A stretch of DNA of 64,000 bases from Amyloporia xantha (lineage: Eukaryota; Basidiomycota; Agaricomycetes; Polyporales; Adustoporiaceae): NCBI GenBank assembly GCA_036971615.1, contig JAYKKR010000012.1, positions 372,001 to 436,000 of the forward strand, given 5' to 3'. Shown here one piece after another: positions 1 through 10,802 of this stretch. The notes beneath the pieces were generated by a model that ran no database searches, was not told where the DNA came from, and saw only the letters and a list, made by a program, of their open reading frames with translations. The first letter of the stretch is position 1, and each line of letters begins with the position of its first letter. Both the position numbers and the translations under genes were made by a program.

Positions 1-278
1 GACGCCTGTCGTCGCGCAGACATGGTAGAACGAGTCGGACACGATGTCACTGTAGTCACTGCAGTGAGCCAACAGTGAACGCACTGTATTGCGCGCGCCT
101 ATCAGGAACACAGCTTATAATAACTACTTATGTAAGTCCATTGCAACTCGGGATTGGCTACCTAAAACTTGTATTTAAGTACCGTGTTTCACCTTTCGCA
201 TCACCCACAGGACAAGATCCGGAAGCGAAAGTATACCAAGTCCGGACTGATATGTTACATGATTACTCGGGAAGACAT

Positions 279-493
279 TAGTCTCGTAACCAGACGTTCT
301 AGGAGGGATCGATCCCAGGAGGGAGGAGGAGGGCGGAGGGGGGTTGCCACATAGCACGTGCAGTATTACCATAATAGGTTTCGGAGAGCGAAAAAACCAT
401 ACACCAATCCCTCCTGCAGGTGTTTTTCGCTCTCCGACACCTAATCCGGTATACCTGCACGTGATCCACCTAGAAGGTCTGGTTACGAGACTA
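279..493. mobile_element. fold-back MITE with 9-bp target-site duplication
   Basis: The ends are a 23-bp terminal inverted repeat (279-301 against 471-493, one mismatch) built around GTCTCGTAACCAGA. The element is flanked by the 9-bp direct repeat GGAAGACAT at 270-278 and 494-502. A second, longer imperfect inverted repeat lies inside: CACGTGCAG plus TCGGAGAGCGAAAAA on the left pairs with TTTTTCGCTCTCCGA plus CTGCACGTG on the right, so the whole 215 bp could fold into a hairpin with a small loop near 400-420. There is no coding capacity. A 9-bp duplication is typical of Mutator-like elements, so a non-autonomous MULE-derived MITE is the best inference; the family is not identified. Confidence 0.8.
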
Positions 494-1302
494 GGAAGAC
501 ATGGTATCGAATGAACGCAGCGCTCGCCAACGTCAGGTTTCAGACCGATCTTAATTGTGTCATGATTGGTCAAATGCACATACGATGGTGATGCGGCTTG
601 TAGTCGACTAGGACTACTGGTACATAGGCCAACATTGCATGAGAAGACGCAATGCTCTAGGAGATATAATAATATTAGCTAACGAGGTCCAGGTTAGAGT
701 ACGGTTACAGTCAGCATGGTCGCCTAAAGTGGAGGGAACACTGCAGCACAGGCACAACATCTGATATCAATCGCTTGGCGCCTGCAGAAAGCTGAGAACG
801 TGCACAAGGGAGTACTAGACTAGTAGAGTGAGCAAGTTCAACTTACGAGGCAGCCTTCTAGACGTAAAGGAGGACCAGGATGTGGCGACGGCCAAGTTGC
901 GGATATTCTAGATAGGTTCGAGTGATTGCAAGGTACCGGTCGTACACCTCAAGAAACAATTCCAGGCAGTGTCTACCTTTGAGAAATATGCGTTAGCGGG
1001 TGTATTCATGAAATGAAACATAATAGGGCAGGGTCGGACATTGTTCTGCGGAAGAGGATATGACGGCAAGTGTGCACGCTGACATAGATTTTCGATGTCG
1101 CTTCATGCGAAACCCACGAGACAAGTAGCTAGCACTTGTCAGTCACTGAAGCAGGCGGTTATGCAATTCAAGCATAAGTATCGCACCGTGAACGTGGGGG
1201 TTTGCGCGGCCCATGAGCCAAATCGTGACAGGCAGTCGGACAGTCATCGGAGGAAGTGACCACTGTGAGCTTCGATCATTACTCACCTTTCATCCACAGA
1301 TC

Positions 1303-1326
1303 GTGGACTTTCCATGGAAAGTCCAC
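1303..1326. repeat. 24-bp perfect palindrome
   Basis: GTGGACTTTCC and its reverse complement GGAAAGTCCAC meet at a central AT, making a perfect 24-bp palindrome. It stands alone in gene-poor DNA with no adjacent reading frame. It could be a cruciform, a dimeric protein-binding site or the scar of a transposon. No function can be assigned. Confidence 0.6.
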
Positions 1327-2402
1327 ACCCTACTCGGTATATGACTGTGCACCAATGTAAACACTGACGGTGAAACGAAACCTGCCTCGGAACAGACCGC
1401 CGTTGTACCAGTTATGCTATACCCAGACGTAAGCTTCGATCGCGGACTTATCTGAACGAAGCTCGTATCCTAGACCGATGAGTATAATCACCATCGTTGC
1501 ACTCGATGTAATCATGTCTGTTGATGATACCTGTAAGTGTATCAACTTCAAGAAATAATTGACTGATCACAGTATCCCATCCATTACATAGAGAGGATCG
1601 CATACTCCACTTACGTCCAGGATGTGTGGCATGTTATCGCAAGAACACACATCCATCCCACCCTTAAGATCAATGATCAATGGGCTAAAACGAGGATGTA
1701 TAATTCCTGCAACCCTGGATCCGCACGAACTTGCTCCAGGCATGGGAAGGATGCACTTCTTCGAGAATGAGAGTTGCTTGATTCGATTTCGAGGGAAGTG
1801 ACGTCAGGAGCAGGTGCTGAGGATAATTATGTATATCAGTTGCGAAAGTATATGCTTTCCGGTTAGTTGTCGTCCATCGTAGTGCACTGTTCAACTTGGG
1901 AATTGTATGTCTTCAACGACAAGGTCATTTGGCCACACCCGTGTGCACGTTTCCTGATCTCCCGGCAGCAAGAGTGCTATATTCGCAACTCACCCGATGT
2001 TTCGACCCGAATTGGTCCTATGCGGATGAGAAGAACCTTCGTATCCACAGCGCCCTGAACCATAAAACACGGATGCACTGATTATATCGTCCGCCGTCAC
2101 TCAGATAACGGTCGCAAGTTTCCATTCGGAAACCACTATCAGCTATCACAGGCTGCCTATAACACCGCAATTTTGTAATGACCATTGCCTTGCAGCATCC
2201 ATACGGCGTTTCAAGAGTGCGCGTCTTCACGTAAGGGTACCTGCGTGCGGATGTTTCAGGAAGACTGATAAAGCTAGCAAGGGTGGGCTGGTGGACTAGT
2301 CATGAGCTAGATTGTCGTAACTTTGCTACACCAAGCTTTGGACCAACTCATGTTGATAGGATACTTGCGATCAGATCTAATGTGTCATTCGTTAGGGATC
2401 GT

Positions 2403-2954
2403 AGGACCCCCGAAAATCCCCTAAGAGGTCCGATCCCGCTGGTGCCCAATTTTGGGGGTCACTTTGGGCCAAATTTGGGGATTTGGCATCTAAGGTCCCA
2501 AAAAATGGGCCAAATTTGGGGGTTTATGGGGATCGAACTTCAAATAAGCGCCCACAGCACGGACTAGTCTCCGGTGCTGACTAATCAGAAATGGATGACA
2601 TTCGCTGGTGCGCGGATGTATTTTCCCTTTTAGGGTAGCCATGGGGGTCTGCTACACCAGTATTGCGTGGCCCATATGGCCGAAAATAGTCGTTCGGTTC
2701 TATTATATGCACGGCCAGACTCCGGGACAGTCATGCTTAAGTCGCCGACTCATCGGACGACGCGATTTTTGGGGGTCCCGGGACCGAACCTCCCTCGAGA
2801 TGCCAGGTTTTTGGGGGTCTTAGGCATGCAACATTTCCAGTTTTCGAGGCCCAATTTTGGGGATTTGGACAAATTTGGATCGAACATTTCGCTCCTGGAG
2901 GGCCCTTTTTTGGGGGTCCGGGATCGGACCTCTTAGGGGATTTTCGGGGGTCCT
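2403..2954. mobile_element. 552-bp inverted-repeat element, G-rich
   Basis: A 36-bp perfect inverted repeat bounds the segment: 2403-2438 reads AGGACCCCCGAAAATCCCCT onward and 2919-2954 is its exact reverse complement. The interior repeats short G-run modules (TTTTGGGGGTC, CAAATTTGGGG, GGGACCGAACCTC-like) in several places, as if built from an amplified short unit. No transposase or long frame is present. No convincing target-site duplication was found beyond the repeat, so the boundaries are those of the inverted repeat only. It is probably a non-autonomous DNA element or MITE. Confidence 0.6.
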
Positions 2955-3477
2955 GGGATCGTGCTTCCAGCTAGCGGGGTTGATCAGATAGCGATCAGGA
3001 GAGCAGAACCCAAGAACGTACCTTGCGATCAAGGAGCAAGCTTTCCAAAACTCCATAATTCATGATAATATTTAGGTCGCCAGGAGTGGCAGGAGAGGTC
3101 GTCCTTTACTCAACCGATTACTCTGCTCACCGCTCCGAGCTCTCCTCATGACCAGCACGCTATCTGGAAGGATCCTCAATCAGAAGTCCTCAGGTTTCCG
3201 GGGGACTTCTGTCCAGAGTCACTTTAGCGCAATCACGGGCCCGTGCTACACCGCTTGTGGCGTTGTCGAATAAGATCCAGGCGCCCTACACAATACGCTG
3301 GTCTACTACATATATATAATCGATGATCTCTTGCGTTCCCGCCCAAAAGGGAGCTCGTCGCTGTTCTCCTGACCCTGCGTTCCTCCGCTGTTTATAAGTT
3401 GTGCGCAACTCACGTCGATCTGTTTATTCTGTACCTTGCTCGCCCTTCTTCTATCACACAACGATTTCCAATTGCAA

Positions 3478-3665
3478 TGCGCGCCTTCGACGTTATTGAG
3501 GATCCCTCGTTCGACTCTCCAGCCTCGAGGAAAGAGTACATCACGGTCTTTGGCCTGGCCAGCGCCGTTGCTGCCGTTGTGTCAACAGCGGTCGCGATGC
3601 GGGTGCAGGGAACTTCGCTGTCGTCTATTGTTGATGCGTACGTTCGTAACGTTCTCAGCATCTGA
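3478..3665 (+). CDS. possible small single-span membrane protein
   Basis: The ATG at 3478 follows a pyrimidine-rich leader, and AT-rich sequence (TATATATAA) lies about 170 bp upstream. The 62-codon frame starts MRAFDVIEDPSF and carries one hydrophobic stretch, VFGLASAVAAVVSTAVAM (about residues 24-41). Splicing is possible: GTGCAG at about 3601 joined to the CAG ending at 3659 would give a different, roughly 83-aa protein ending WLKDVLE. A strong donor, CAG|GTAAGT at 3788, lies just beyond that stop, so a 3'-UTR intron is also conceivable. The family is not recognised. The leader and hydrophobic segment are the only support. Confidence 0.35.
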
Positions 3666-3849
3666 CCTCTGTCCTTGCTGACATAAACGACTTGCGGTCT
3701 CTCATTGTCGTCCCACGCTTGGCTCAGTTTTGCGCTGAACCACTGACCAACGTGTGTCATTGGCTCAAGGATGTCCTAGAGTAACAGGTAAGTCAACATC
3801 GCCTGTTTCCGGCGCCTTTCCATGAACGATACCGACTTTTCGCCACTGC

Positions 3850-4916
3850 AGAGCTCCATTATGTCTGGGCAGAGCATTACTCACGGCGGCCTCGATAGAG
3901 ATCACTCCGCTTTCCCTCCTTTCTTACCGCCTTGATTCAGACCCACCTTCAGTGTTCATCTGTACATCATCTGCCATGACACACAGAATCTCACCCTGTA
4001 TGATCAATACCACTCGTGTACACATGTATAATAGTATATGTATCACCTTCATATGTAGTCATTATCACGGGTAATCTTGATCTCATTGGAGTAGGGAATT
4101 CACATGAATTGGGTGTCACGGACCGGCCTTATGCGGGCTACAGTACCAAGCCAGCAGGCGGTGAGTTTCTGTGGATCCCAACGTCGAAACAGTATCAAGT
4201 CGAGACGAGCTTTCGAACTCAATTGCTATCGACCATGACATATGAACAATGTGCAACCCCATACGAAAGTCCTCGTCTGCAAGGTAAGCGCATCCGAACA
4301 GCTGATTCGGTGGCAGATCCCTTTGTTCACCGTTGAAGACTGGAGTCAAAAGTCTTCCAATCGATAGACGTCATATGCGACTTCCTCATACGGATGAACC
4401 TGGCTCGCACATATCAGTCACCACACGCAAGGTCGAGTACTCAGCCATGCGGGCATGATACGCACCTTCTTCAGCTCGTCCAGCACTCGCGTTATCTCAA
4501 CGCACTCACTCGACTCGGCAGCCTGAAGTCGCACAAGAACCTCCACCCGGTCCTCCTCCACATGTTCTGCGCTGCCTACATTTCCGATTGCGGGACTGGC
4601 ACCAGCGAGAGGAGTAAACTGGCCTGTTCATTGTGTCATATGAGGGCAAAGGTCACAAGCGGCAGGCGATCGACAGATTCGACACCAACCGACGCCGCGA
4701 GTGACGAACGCGCAACCGCCGTATGCGCCAATCCGACCAACATGGCGCGGGAATTGCTCAAAGAGATGACGAAGAATGTGCTGAGTAGACGAGACAGGTG
4801 CAAAGAACACCAGCTTGAACCGTGCCATCGAGAGCTGAGCGCACCTGGAGGATGTCGCGTTCGTGCTTTCAAAAGAGATTATGATAATATAATTATTAGA
4901 GAGAATTGTGCATATC
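3850..4916. other. intergenic region upstream of tRNA-Gln
   Basis: No gene is supported. The longest open frame (4394-5125, +) runs straight through the tRNA-Gln gene and has no domain-like composition, so it is treated as chance. No repeat of note was seen. Confidence 0.5.
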
Positions 4917-5014
4917 GGTACTATAGTGTAGTGGTCATCACTCGGGATTTTGAGCAAATCCCACTATGGGATCACCTGACTTCCCGGAACCCAGGTTCGA
5001 ACCCTGGTAGTACC
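4917..5014 (+). tRNA. tRNA-Gln (TTG anticodon) with a 27-nt intron
   Basis: The acceptor stem is GGTACTA (4917-4923) paired with TAGTACC (5008-5014). The D-arm TAGTGTAGTGGTCATCAC contains the A-box. The anticodon stem CGGGA (4943-4947) pairs with TCCCG (4982-4986), and the loop TTTTGA puts TTG at 4950-4952, reading CAA codons. A 27-nt intron (4954-4980) sits after the base 3' of the anticodon, the canonical position for nuclear tRNA introns. The T-arm is CCAGG TTCGAAC CCTGG and holds the B-box. The intron contains CCCACTATGGG, which can form its own short hairpin. The spliced tRNA closely resembles yeast tRNA-Gln(UUG). It would be transcribed by RNA polymerase III from internal boxes. Confidence 0.95.
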
Positions 5015-5022
5015 TGCTTTTT
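5015..5022 (+). terminator. RNA polymerase III terminator
   Basis: The tRNA 3' end is followed at once by TGCTTTTT. A run of five T on the coding strand within a few bases of the acceptor stem is the usual Pol III stop. Confidence 0.8.
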
Positions 5023-6378
5023 GCAGCAATCGGCCCCGGCGCAGGAAACAATGTGTGCTTGTGATTTCATGCTGCCAAGTCAAAGGAGGCCACATACAGG
5101 CGGTGTATTGATGTCGATGTACTGACGACAAAGTATGAGCGGAAGCTAGGTGATTTGTTGGTGGACCGGAGGTGGAGGTGCTTTGCAAGGACGACTTGTA
5201 CGTGAAGCAGAGACTGGTGCGAGGGGAAGAGGGGTCAAATCACATCTCTTTTGGCGGCCATTATATATGTCTCGGCGTAGGGATTTCATGCTCCGCCGCG
5301 TCTTCTGTGGTACGAACGGATTCCGATAACGTCGAGCGGATGTTTCCAAAACAAGCAAGGCCATTGCTGTATGAGGAAGGCGATCGAGGATGTTGAGATC
5401 GATGACGTCAACTTGAGCGGCAAGACGTGAGAGAGGTCGCAGCACTGTTGCAGCACGGCAATTGGACATGCTGACAGCGCCGTCAATGTGACGAACCCGT
5501 TACCTAGTTGGGCAGAAGGCGACAGGTCTCCTTTCGAATTTAAGGAAGGGGGAAAAGGCCGATGGGCCCGATCAACTCACAGCTCGTGGTGGCGTAGCAC
5601 GTTCAGGTTCCACCGCGGCTTCTGAGACCGTGAGGTGAGACATTCAGGCAAAGTTCGACGAATCTTCACGAATTAGGCAAACACCATGCTGTATAAAGGT
5701 GATCGGAGGAGCTCAAGATGCCATGATATCAACTTGGACGCGAGGAACCGCTTCTCGGGACAGTCAGACACTTATAATAGAAAAAAGTGATGTAGAAAAC
5801 TCAGCGTCCAGACAGCAACTTCGGGGTAACAGTATTCAGAGGGGATGTACATTAGGTCCAAAACCTTTCGAGCGTACATGTCCCGACAAGGTGAGTAAAA
5901 TTAAGTATATACATGGTGGAAGAGAACGAAACTAATAGCTCACACCTTAGAAAATGAGGTGCAAATCAAGCAAGGATCACAGAGGGGAAGGAGCGAGACA
6001 GCCCTGACTCGGGGGGCACGGTAAATACTAAAGAGAACCGGCCTTTACATATGACGGTGAACTTTTGCACACAGGGCAAGCACGACCTGCATGACGTTGT
6101 ACATACAACGTGAGTTGGGCCGCGAGCCTATTTGCGCAATGCTTGCCGGCACGTCGACATGTATAACGAAGAAATATAGCATGCTACTCGCATTCCGATC
6201 ACTACGATGTTCATTCTGAAGCGTCTCGAAAGTGCGATATCGCATACCTCCCTCTTTCTTCCCCAACCGCCCTGCCCATACGGGACTTTGACTCATACTT
6301 GGTACTCCGGAGTCAAGTATCCGAGAAGCCAGATAACAGCAAAGGTGGTTCCTCACTGCCATTCTCCTCACTGGTACA
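5023..6378. other. intergenic region
   Basis: No gene, RNA or repeat is supported here. Open frames are short and mutually overlapping, with no recognisable motifs. Confidence 0.5.
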
Positions 6379-7125
6379 CTACATATATCCAGCGTTGAAT
6401 GTAAACGCACTCGCAATATCCGGCTACGCCAAGGCCGAAAACACATGAGCACTCATATAGCTACGAGAACATAAAATGTGACATACCTCCGAGGACATTA
6501 TTACGTCGCCATCGTCGGGGATCCCATGTACACAACGTACGGGATATATATGCCGAGACGGCTTGTACGACGGCGGTATGACCTCCCACCGCGGCGCATC
6601 GGGCGCGACAGGTCGGGGCGGACACCGTCCACTCGCGACCTCACTGATCCGGTAGCATTCCAGGCGCAGCTCCTGATGACGGCAGATGAGTATCGTGAAC
6701 ACCCAGCATAGGAAGAAAATAGACAACGGCACAAAGGAAGAACAAAACGAAAGACCCACCTCGAAGCTGCTCTCTCGCAGTCCTGGTCTGCAGGTGATGC
6801 TCTGGAAAATCTCCGTACGCAGAACGCGGCGCGAGTGCGAGCGACCCCGAGAGACGGTCCTGCTCGACGAGGCATTGCTCCGAGGGCTCGACGTCAAGCT
6901 TCGGTCGGACAACGTGGACGAGGAGCCCACTCGCAGGGAGCTCATGTCCAAGTCGATATCGGCCAAGTCGTCGTCCGCAGGCGTGACGGCAGGGGTTTCT
7001 GGAGGGGAGGCTTGGTCAGATGGGGAGAAGGAGCGGAGTTGGATCACTGGGCGCGGGGGTATGCTGAGGGTGGGCGGCGGTCCTTGGGCCTCCGCCGGCG
7101 AGAGCATATCGACATCTTCGAACAT
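6379..7125 (-). CDS. unrecognised protein, low-complexity N-terminus, three exons
   Basis: Exon 1 begins at ATG 7125 (MFEDVDMLSPAEAQ; an alternative ATG lies at 7140). It encodes an acidic, Ser/Pro-rich segment with RSFSPSDQASPPETPAV and a later RS-rich stretch (SSSRTVSRGRSHSRR), which suggests a disordered, possibly phosphorylated region. A GTGGGT donor and an acceptor ending CATCAG join in phase to a second exon, ELRLECYRISEVASGR to DDGDVIMSSE, followed by a GTATGT donor. The best third exon, about 63 nt on, adds a short tail ending NAGYM and stops at 6379. I do not recognise the family. The C-terminal exon choice is uncertain because a longer unused frame overlaps 6045-6452. Confidence 0.5.
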
Positions 7126-7413
7126 GATAGGGTAGCACATCTTGAGAGCGGTTGAATTGATTGCGAGGCAAAGTGCTCAAGTAATATGGACACAGGCGAC
7201 GAGTGGCGGTATTGTTTGTGCCTCTCGTAGACAGCTTTGTCCTCCCAAGTAGGCTAAGCCACAATGGCCACATGTCTTGAAATGGACCTTTGTCGTCCTA
7301 CCTTCCCGGCCTCGCTCGTGCACATACCACACATCTGCATGGTATTCGGTGACTCAGTAACAGTTATCGCGTCATGAACGGAAGGGATACAACGTACAAA
7401 TCACTGCGCATCA

Positions 7414-8749
7414 TTACTGTCCAACCTTCGTAGCGACCCAAAATTCCGCCCGATAAATCCAGCGCATCATCGCCTCCCTGTCCGCCGTGTACTCACACTC
7501 CACAGTCCTTCTCCTCCGCGCCCCGCTCTCATCCTCGTTCAAACGGAACCCCACCATTCTGACAAGTTTCAGCACCTCATCCAGGCTCAGCTCGACTGCC
7601 GCCTGCCCACCGCCGGTCCACAGAAGTGGCCCTAGGTTGACCCACACCCCACCCGGCCGGAGGAGCGCATATATATGCTCGATCGTCTGAATTGCGTTGA
7701 GCGACGTGTCAAGGAAAAAGAGCGTGACAATGAAGTCGTAGCCGCGGGGCTCGTCTCCAGACTGCAGCGACAAGGGCAGCGGTGAAGGCGCGCGCAGAGC
7801 GATAGAAAGTCACACTCAGCAAGGCCAAGCTTCGAAGAGAGTCGGGGTACGACATCCGGGAAGGCGACGTGCCGAAAGAGCGTGTCGTTCGTGCGCTGAT
7901 GCGAAAACCAGCTCGCATAGGGCTGCAGGACATGCTGGTTTGGGCGCTGTGTGGTCTCCTCCGAGAGCAAGAACCGTAATGCGAGGACCATGAAGAAAGA
8001 GAGTTCATTCGCCGTTGTCTCAAAACCTAGAAGTGACACTCAGTGCTCTGCGGTCGTCATATTGCAGTCCACCTACCGAGCTCAGAGATCTCCCAGGCTA
8101 GTCTGCCCAACCCACAACCCGGGACTAACACCCTCATCGCTACGCGCCGCTCGGGCTCGACTTCACCGAGCACGTCCAGAATCGGCCCAAGGATCCTCGC
8201 GCGCTCCGCCCGCCCTTCATCGCTCCAATCCCGCACGAAATGTTTCAGCGACTCTTTCACTCTGCCCAGGTCACCCTGTGAGCCCAACCCAGAGTAAATT
8301 GGATCCTGGAGTGGCGTTGCAAACTCCTTCCAGGCAAGGTCTGCGATGCCTCTGGTGACCTTCGCATTGGATAGAATCGCCTCCTGCAGCCTGTTGAGTT
8401 TTGTCAGGTACCCGAGCTCGTTCCCTATTCGTTTATGTACACGATTGAGCTTCGCGTAGGATGAACGCATCACCGCCAGTTCCTTCTCTGAGAGCCGGGC
8501 ATATTGTTCGTAGGACAGCACCGCTCTTTGGACAGAGAAGAAACCTGGCGCCGCGCGTTTGCCGTAGAGAATTGCAGACAGAATACCGCGCAACTCTGAG
8601 AGAGACGGCTTCTCTACCAATTGCAGGCTTATTAGGAAAAGAGCGAGGGGAATGAGGCAGGCCAAGAACGCGTCGGAACTCAGGAAGTGGTCGACGCGGT
8701 CGAACATGCCAGTGAAAAGACGAGAATTTGCTGCTTCGCTGTCGCACAA
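7414..8749 (-). CDS. carnosine N-methyltransferase-like (N2227 family), apparent frameshift
   Basis: Exon 1 (8077-8749) carries a hydrophobic stretch near the N-terminus (FLACLIPLALFLISLQLV) and the SAM-binding motif VLVPGCGLGRLAWEI. A 50-nt intron joins it in phase to FETTANELSFFMVLALRFLL, the usual continuation in this family. Downstream are YDFIVTLFFLDTS and GGVWVNLGPLLW, the conserved core of N2227-type methyltransferases, which methylate carnosine-like substrates with SAM in the cytosol. Between AECDFLS and LRAPSPLPLSLQ the frame shifts: the minus strand reads TCGCTCTGCG where the family suggests TCGCTGCG, i.e. two extra bases near 7796-7799 (or one missing). No GT-AG intron in that interval restores phase. 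Read through, the protein would be about 427 aa. The rest is well conserved, so this is either a sequencing indel or a recent loss. Confidence 0.85.
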
Positions 8750-8911
8750 GGAAGTCGTTGAAGTGGTTGTTATTAGCCTGGACAGACTCTAATGAAGTTG
8801 TATGGTATGAGGCCTATACTTATGAGGCATTGCGACTACTTCGGCGACGTCAACGGCAAAGTTGTCGACAGCCACTTGCGGGCGTTTAGATTCAGTCTTC
8901 GTCCTCTACTA

Positions 8912-9564
8912 CTACTGTGACGTGCAAGTCCACCTACTCCGGAAGTCATCGTTGTCGGGCGAGAACAATTCATAATACGTGGAGAGGTATCCCTCTACGT
9001 ATGCAGGAATAGTGCTAATGTCCCTGTTCTTGTGGACCGCCCCTCGAATGGGCTTCCGTACCTCTTCGGAAACCTCTGCCTTGTCAGGGTGGCATCTGAA
9101 AATCTCAAGCGAAGTCAGGTGCGGAATTGCATGTTCACTGTGCTACCGATGCATAGCAGGGACGTCTGTGTTCCGTCTCCGAGGGCTGATTTATGAGCCC
9201 GATGTAGATGGGACAACTGTGAGTCCCCAAAATACTTGCAGGCACTCACGTTGAAATGTGCGGTGGCCGGGTGGGACGATCGTCGGATGAGCTGGAAGAG
9301 CAAGAAGAGATGGCCTCTTTCACTCGTTGGCAAGGTCACCGTCTTTTGGGTAAGCTCTATGTTGGAAGAGACCTCTGTAGTGGGGTCGTAGATTGGCAAA
9401 AACAGCATATGTTGTGTTGCGCATGCAAGCGGTGGTCTTCCACACGAGTACAAGACCCACATCATCATGTAACGGCCGCCTATTCTCCCTTCTTGAACAT
9501 CTACAGCGTCCGCGAACGTTCTCATGCAATTCCAGATTCCCTCTTGTGCCTGCACCTCTCCCAA
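8912..9564 (-). pseudogene. possible gene fragment of unknown family
   Basis: Two minus-strand segments look coding but could not be joined cleanly. The upstream one (about 9245-9564) contains IYDPTTEVSSNIELTQ and LPTSERGHLFLLFQLIRR and ends at a good GTGAGT donor. The downstream one contains LEIFRCHPDKAEVSEEV and IPAYVEGYLSTYYELFSPDN and stops at 8912. Candidate acceptors between them leave a frame mismatch or an intron of only about 33-45 nt. I do not recognise the family. It may be a degenerate gene, or a real intron-rich gene whose small exons I missed. Confidence 0.3.
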
Positions 9565-9837
9565 TGTGTGCAGTGTTCACAAAAGAATCATGCACAGATT
9601 GAAGTGTGAAACCTTGTCAGATGGTGAGTCGTTCTAGAGTCCCCCTTCTAAACTGCATCCGTACGTCACCGTGAGGTACTGGTTGTTCAACTGTATCTCT
9701 CACACAAGCTTCAATGGCGTGTCTAATTCACTCGCACTCCGCATAATGGATCTCAACTTTACTACCTTGAAACGGGAGAACGCTCACGTTTGCCAATTCA
9801 GCGTGATCATAGACCTTATCATCATCATCGAGTGTAT

Positions 9838-10135
9838 TCATCTGTTGATGACGAAGTGCGAGGTTGCTCTCACGCTGTCGAGCCATTTGGCGATTTCGTT
9901 CATGGGAATGCCATTTTTATCAACTGCAATCGTACCTGCGGGCTGAACGCGGCCGTGATCCTCGTATTATGATGATCGTCCCAGATGCCGCGCTTTTCTG
10001 CGTCTCGCGGCTTGACGCTGGCAACTTTTCCCTTGCTCAGGCTTGCGCCCTTGGTATATTGCACTGTCTCACATACCGATACCGGTGCTTGAGGAAGACA
10101 GGACACCGGATGGTCCTATCTTTGTTGAGAGACAT
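9838..10135 (-). other. possible small gene or remnant
   Basis: An ATG at 10135 opens a short exon (MSLNKDRTIRCPVFLKHRY) ending at a GTATGT donor (10071-10076). About 130 nt on, a strongly protein-like frame reads HGRVQPAGTIAVDKNGI and then MNEIAKWLDSVRATSHF and stops at 9838. No acceptor I tried keeps phase between the two. The family is unknown; coding character is judged only by eye. Confidence 0.25.
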
Positions 10136-10802
10136 CTTGACGTTTTGCAAATGATAGCGGGCAACGCTCTCTCAGTCCACCTTCTCAGTCCATCTTCTGC
10201 GGTCTATCTGTCACAGGGTCCTGTCGCGCGGCCATATTACCATACACTTGGGATGTTCTAGCATTCTTTGCAAGCCTCAATCTATCCTTCATGTTCCGGT
10301 TATCTGGTGGCAGGCTTCGCATGACGTCTCCTGTCCAACAGTCTCGATACATGCCGTCTGCGCGCATTACTATCACCATCACGGCGCACTAGAATGTGTC
10401 CAAGGATCCTTTTGCTGGCGCGACATTCTCTTCGGTTTCAATGCGGCCGACTTACAATTCATTAAAGCATATGTATTGAGAGAACAGATCTTGTTCTATT
10501 TCGGCGTGATGATGTATTGCAGTAGCGGTACTACTGTGCCCCAGAGATGCATGACTAGTATGGAATGGAAAGTCTAGCTAAGCGTATGCGAGAATCGGAA
10601 CAAATGGTATGCAGCAAAATCCTTCCAAGCCTTCATGGTATCATGACGCCGAGAGCATATGCATGAACGACAACAGCGATGCGAGAAACCCCAATCCATA
10701 AGAGAGATGCGAGTGTTCGAAGCAGAAGGTCCCATGAACAGAACGGAGGAAGAAAAATCGTATGGTCATCAAAGCCGAGATTAGCAATTGTCTATCAGAA
10801 GT
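10136..10802. other. intergenic region
   Basis: No gene or repeat is supported. The segment lies 3' of the minus-strand membrane-protein gene that ends at 10803. Confidence 0.5.

Larger units (their letters stand above)
1..3400. other. gene-poor region
   Basis: I see no supportable gene here. Open frames are short, overlap on both strands and show no recognisable motif or consistent splice pattern. The stretch holds a fold-back MITE (279-493), a 24-bp palindrome (1303-1326) and a G-rich inverted-repeat element (2403-2954), all listed separately. It reads as repeat-derived or decayed intergenic DNA. Confidence 0.6.

Noticed and set aside
3410..3760. 116-codon minus-strand frame antisense to the small ORF at 3478
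   Set aside because: It has no recognisable motif and no better start context than the plus-strand frame; at most one of them is real.
4394..5125. 243-codon plus-strand open frame
   Set aside because: It runs through the tRNA-Gln gene and its intron, has no domain-like composition, and is best explained by chance.
7632..7830. 54-nt GTGTGA...CTGCAG intron to explain the methyltransferase frame change
   Set aside because: It leaves phase 2 joined to phase 0, and the putative intron encodes conserved residues (CDFLS, LPLSLQ) in two frames.
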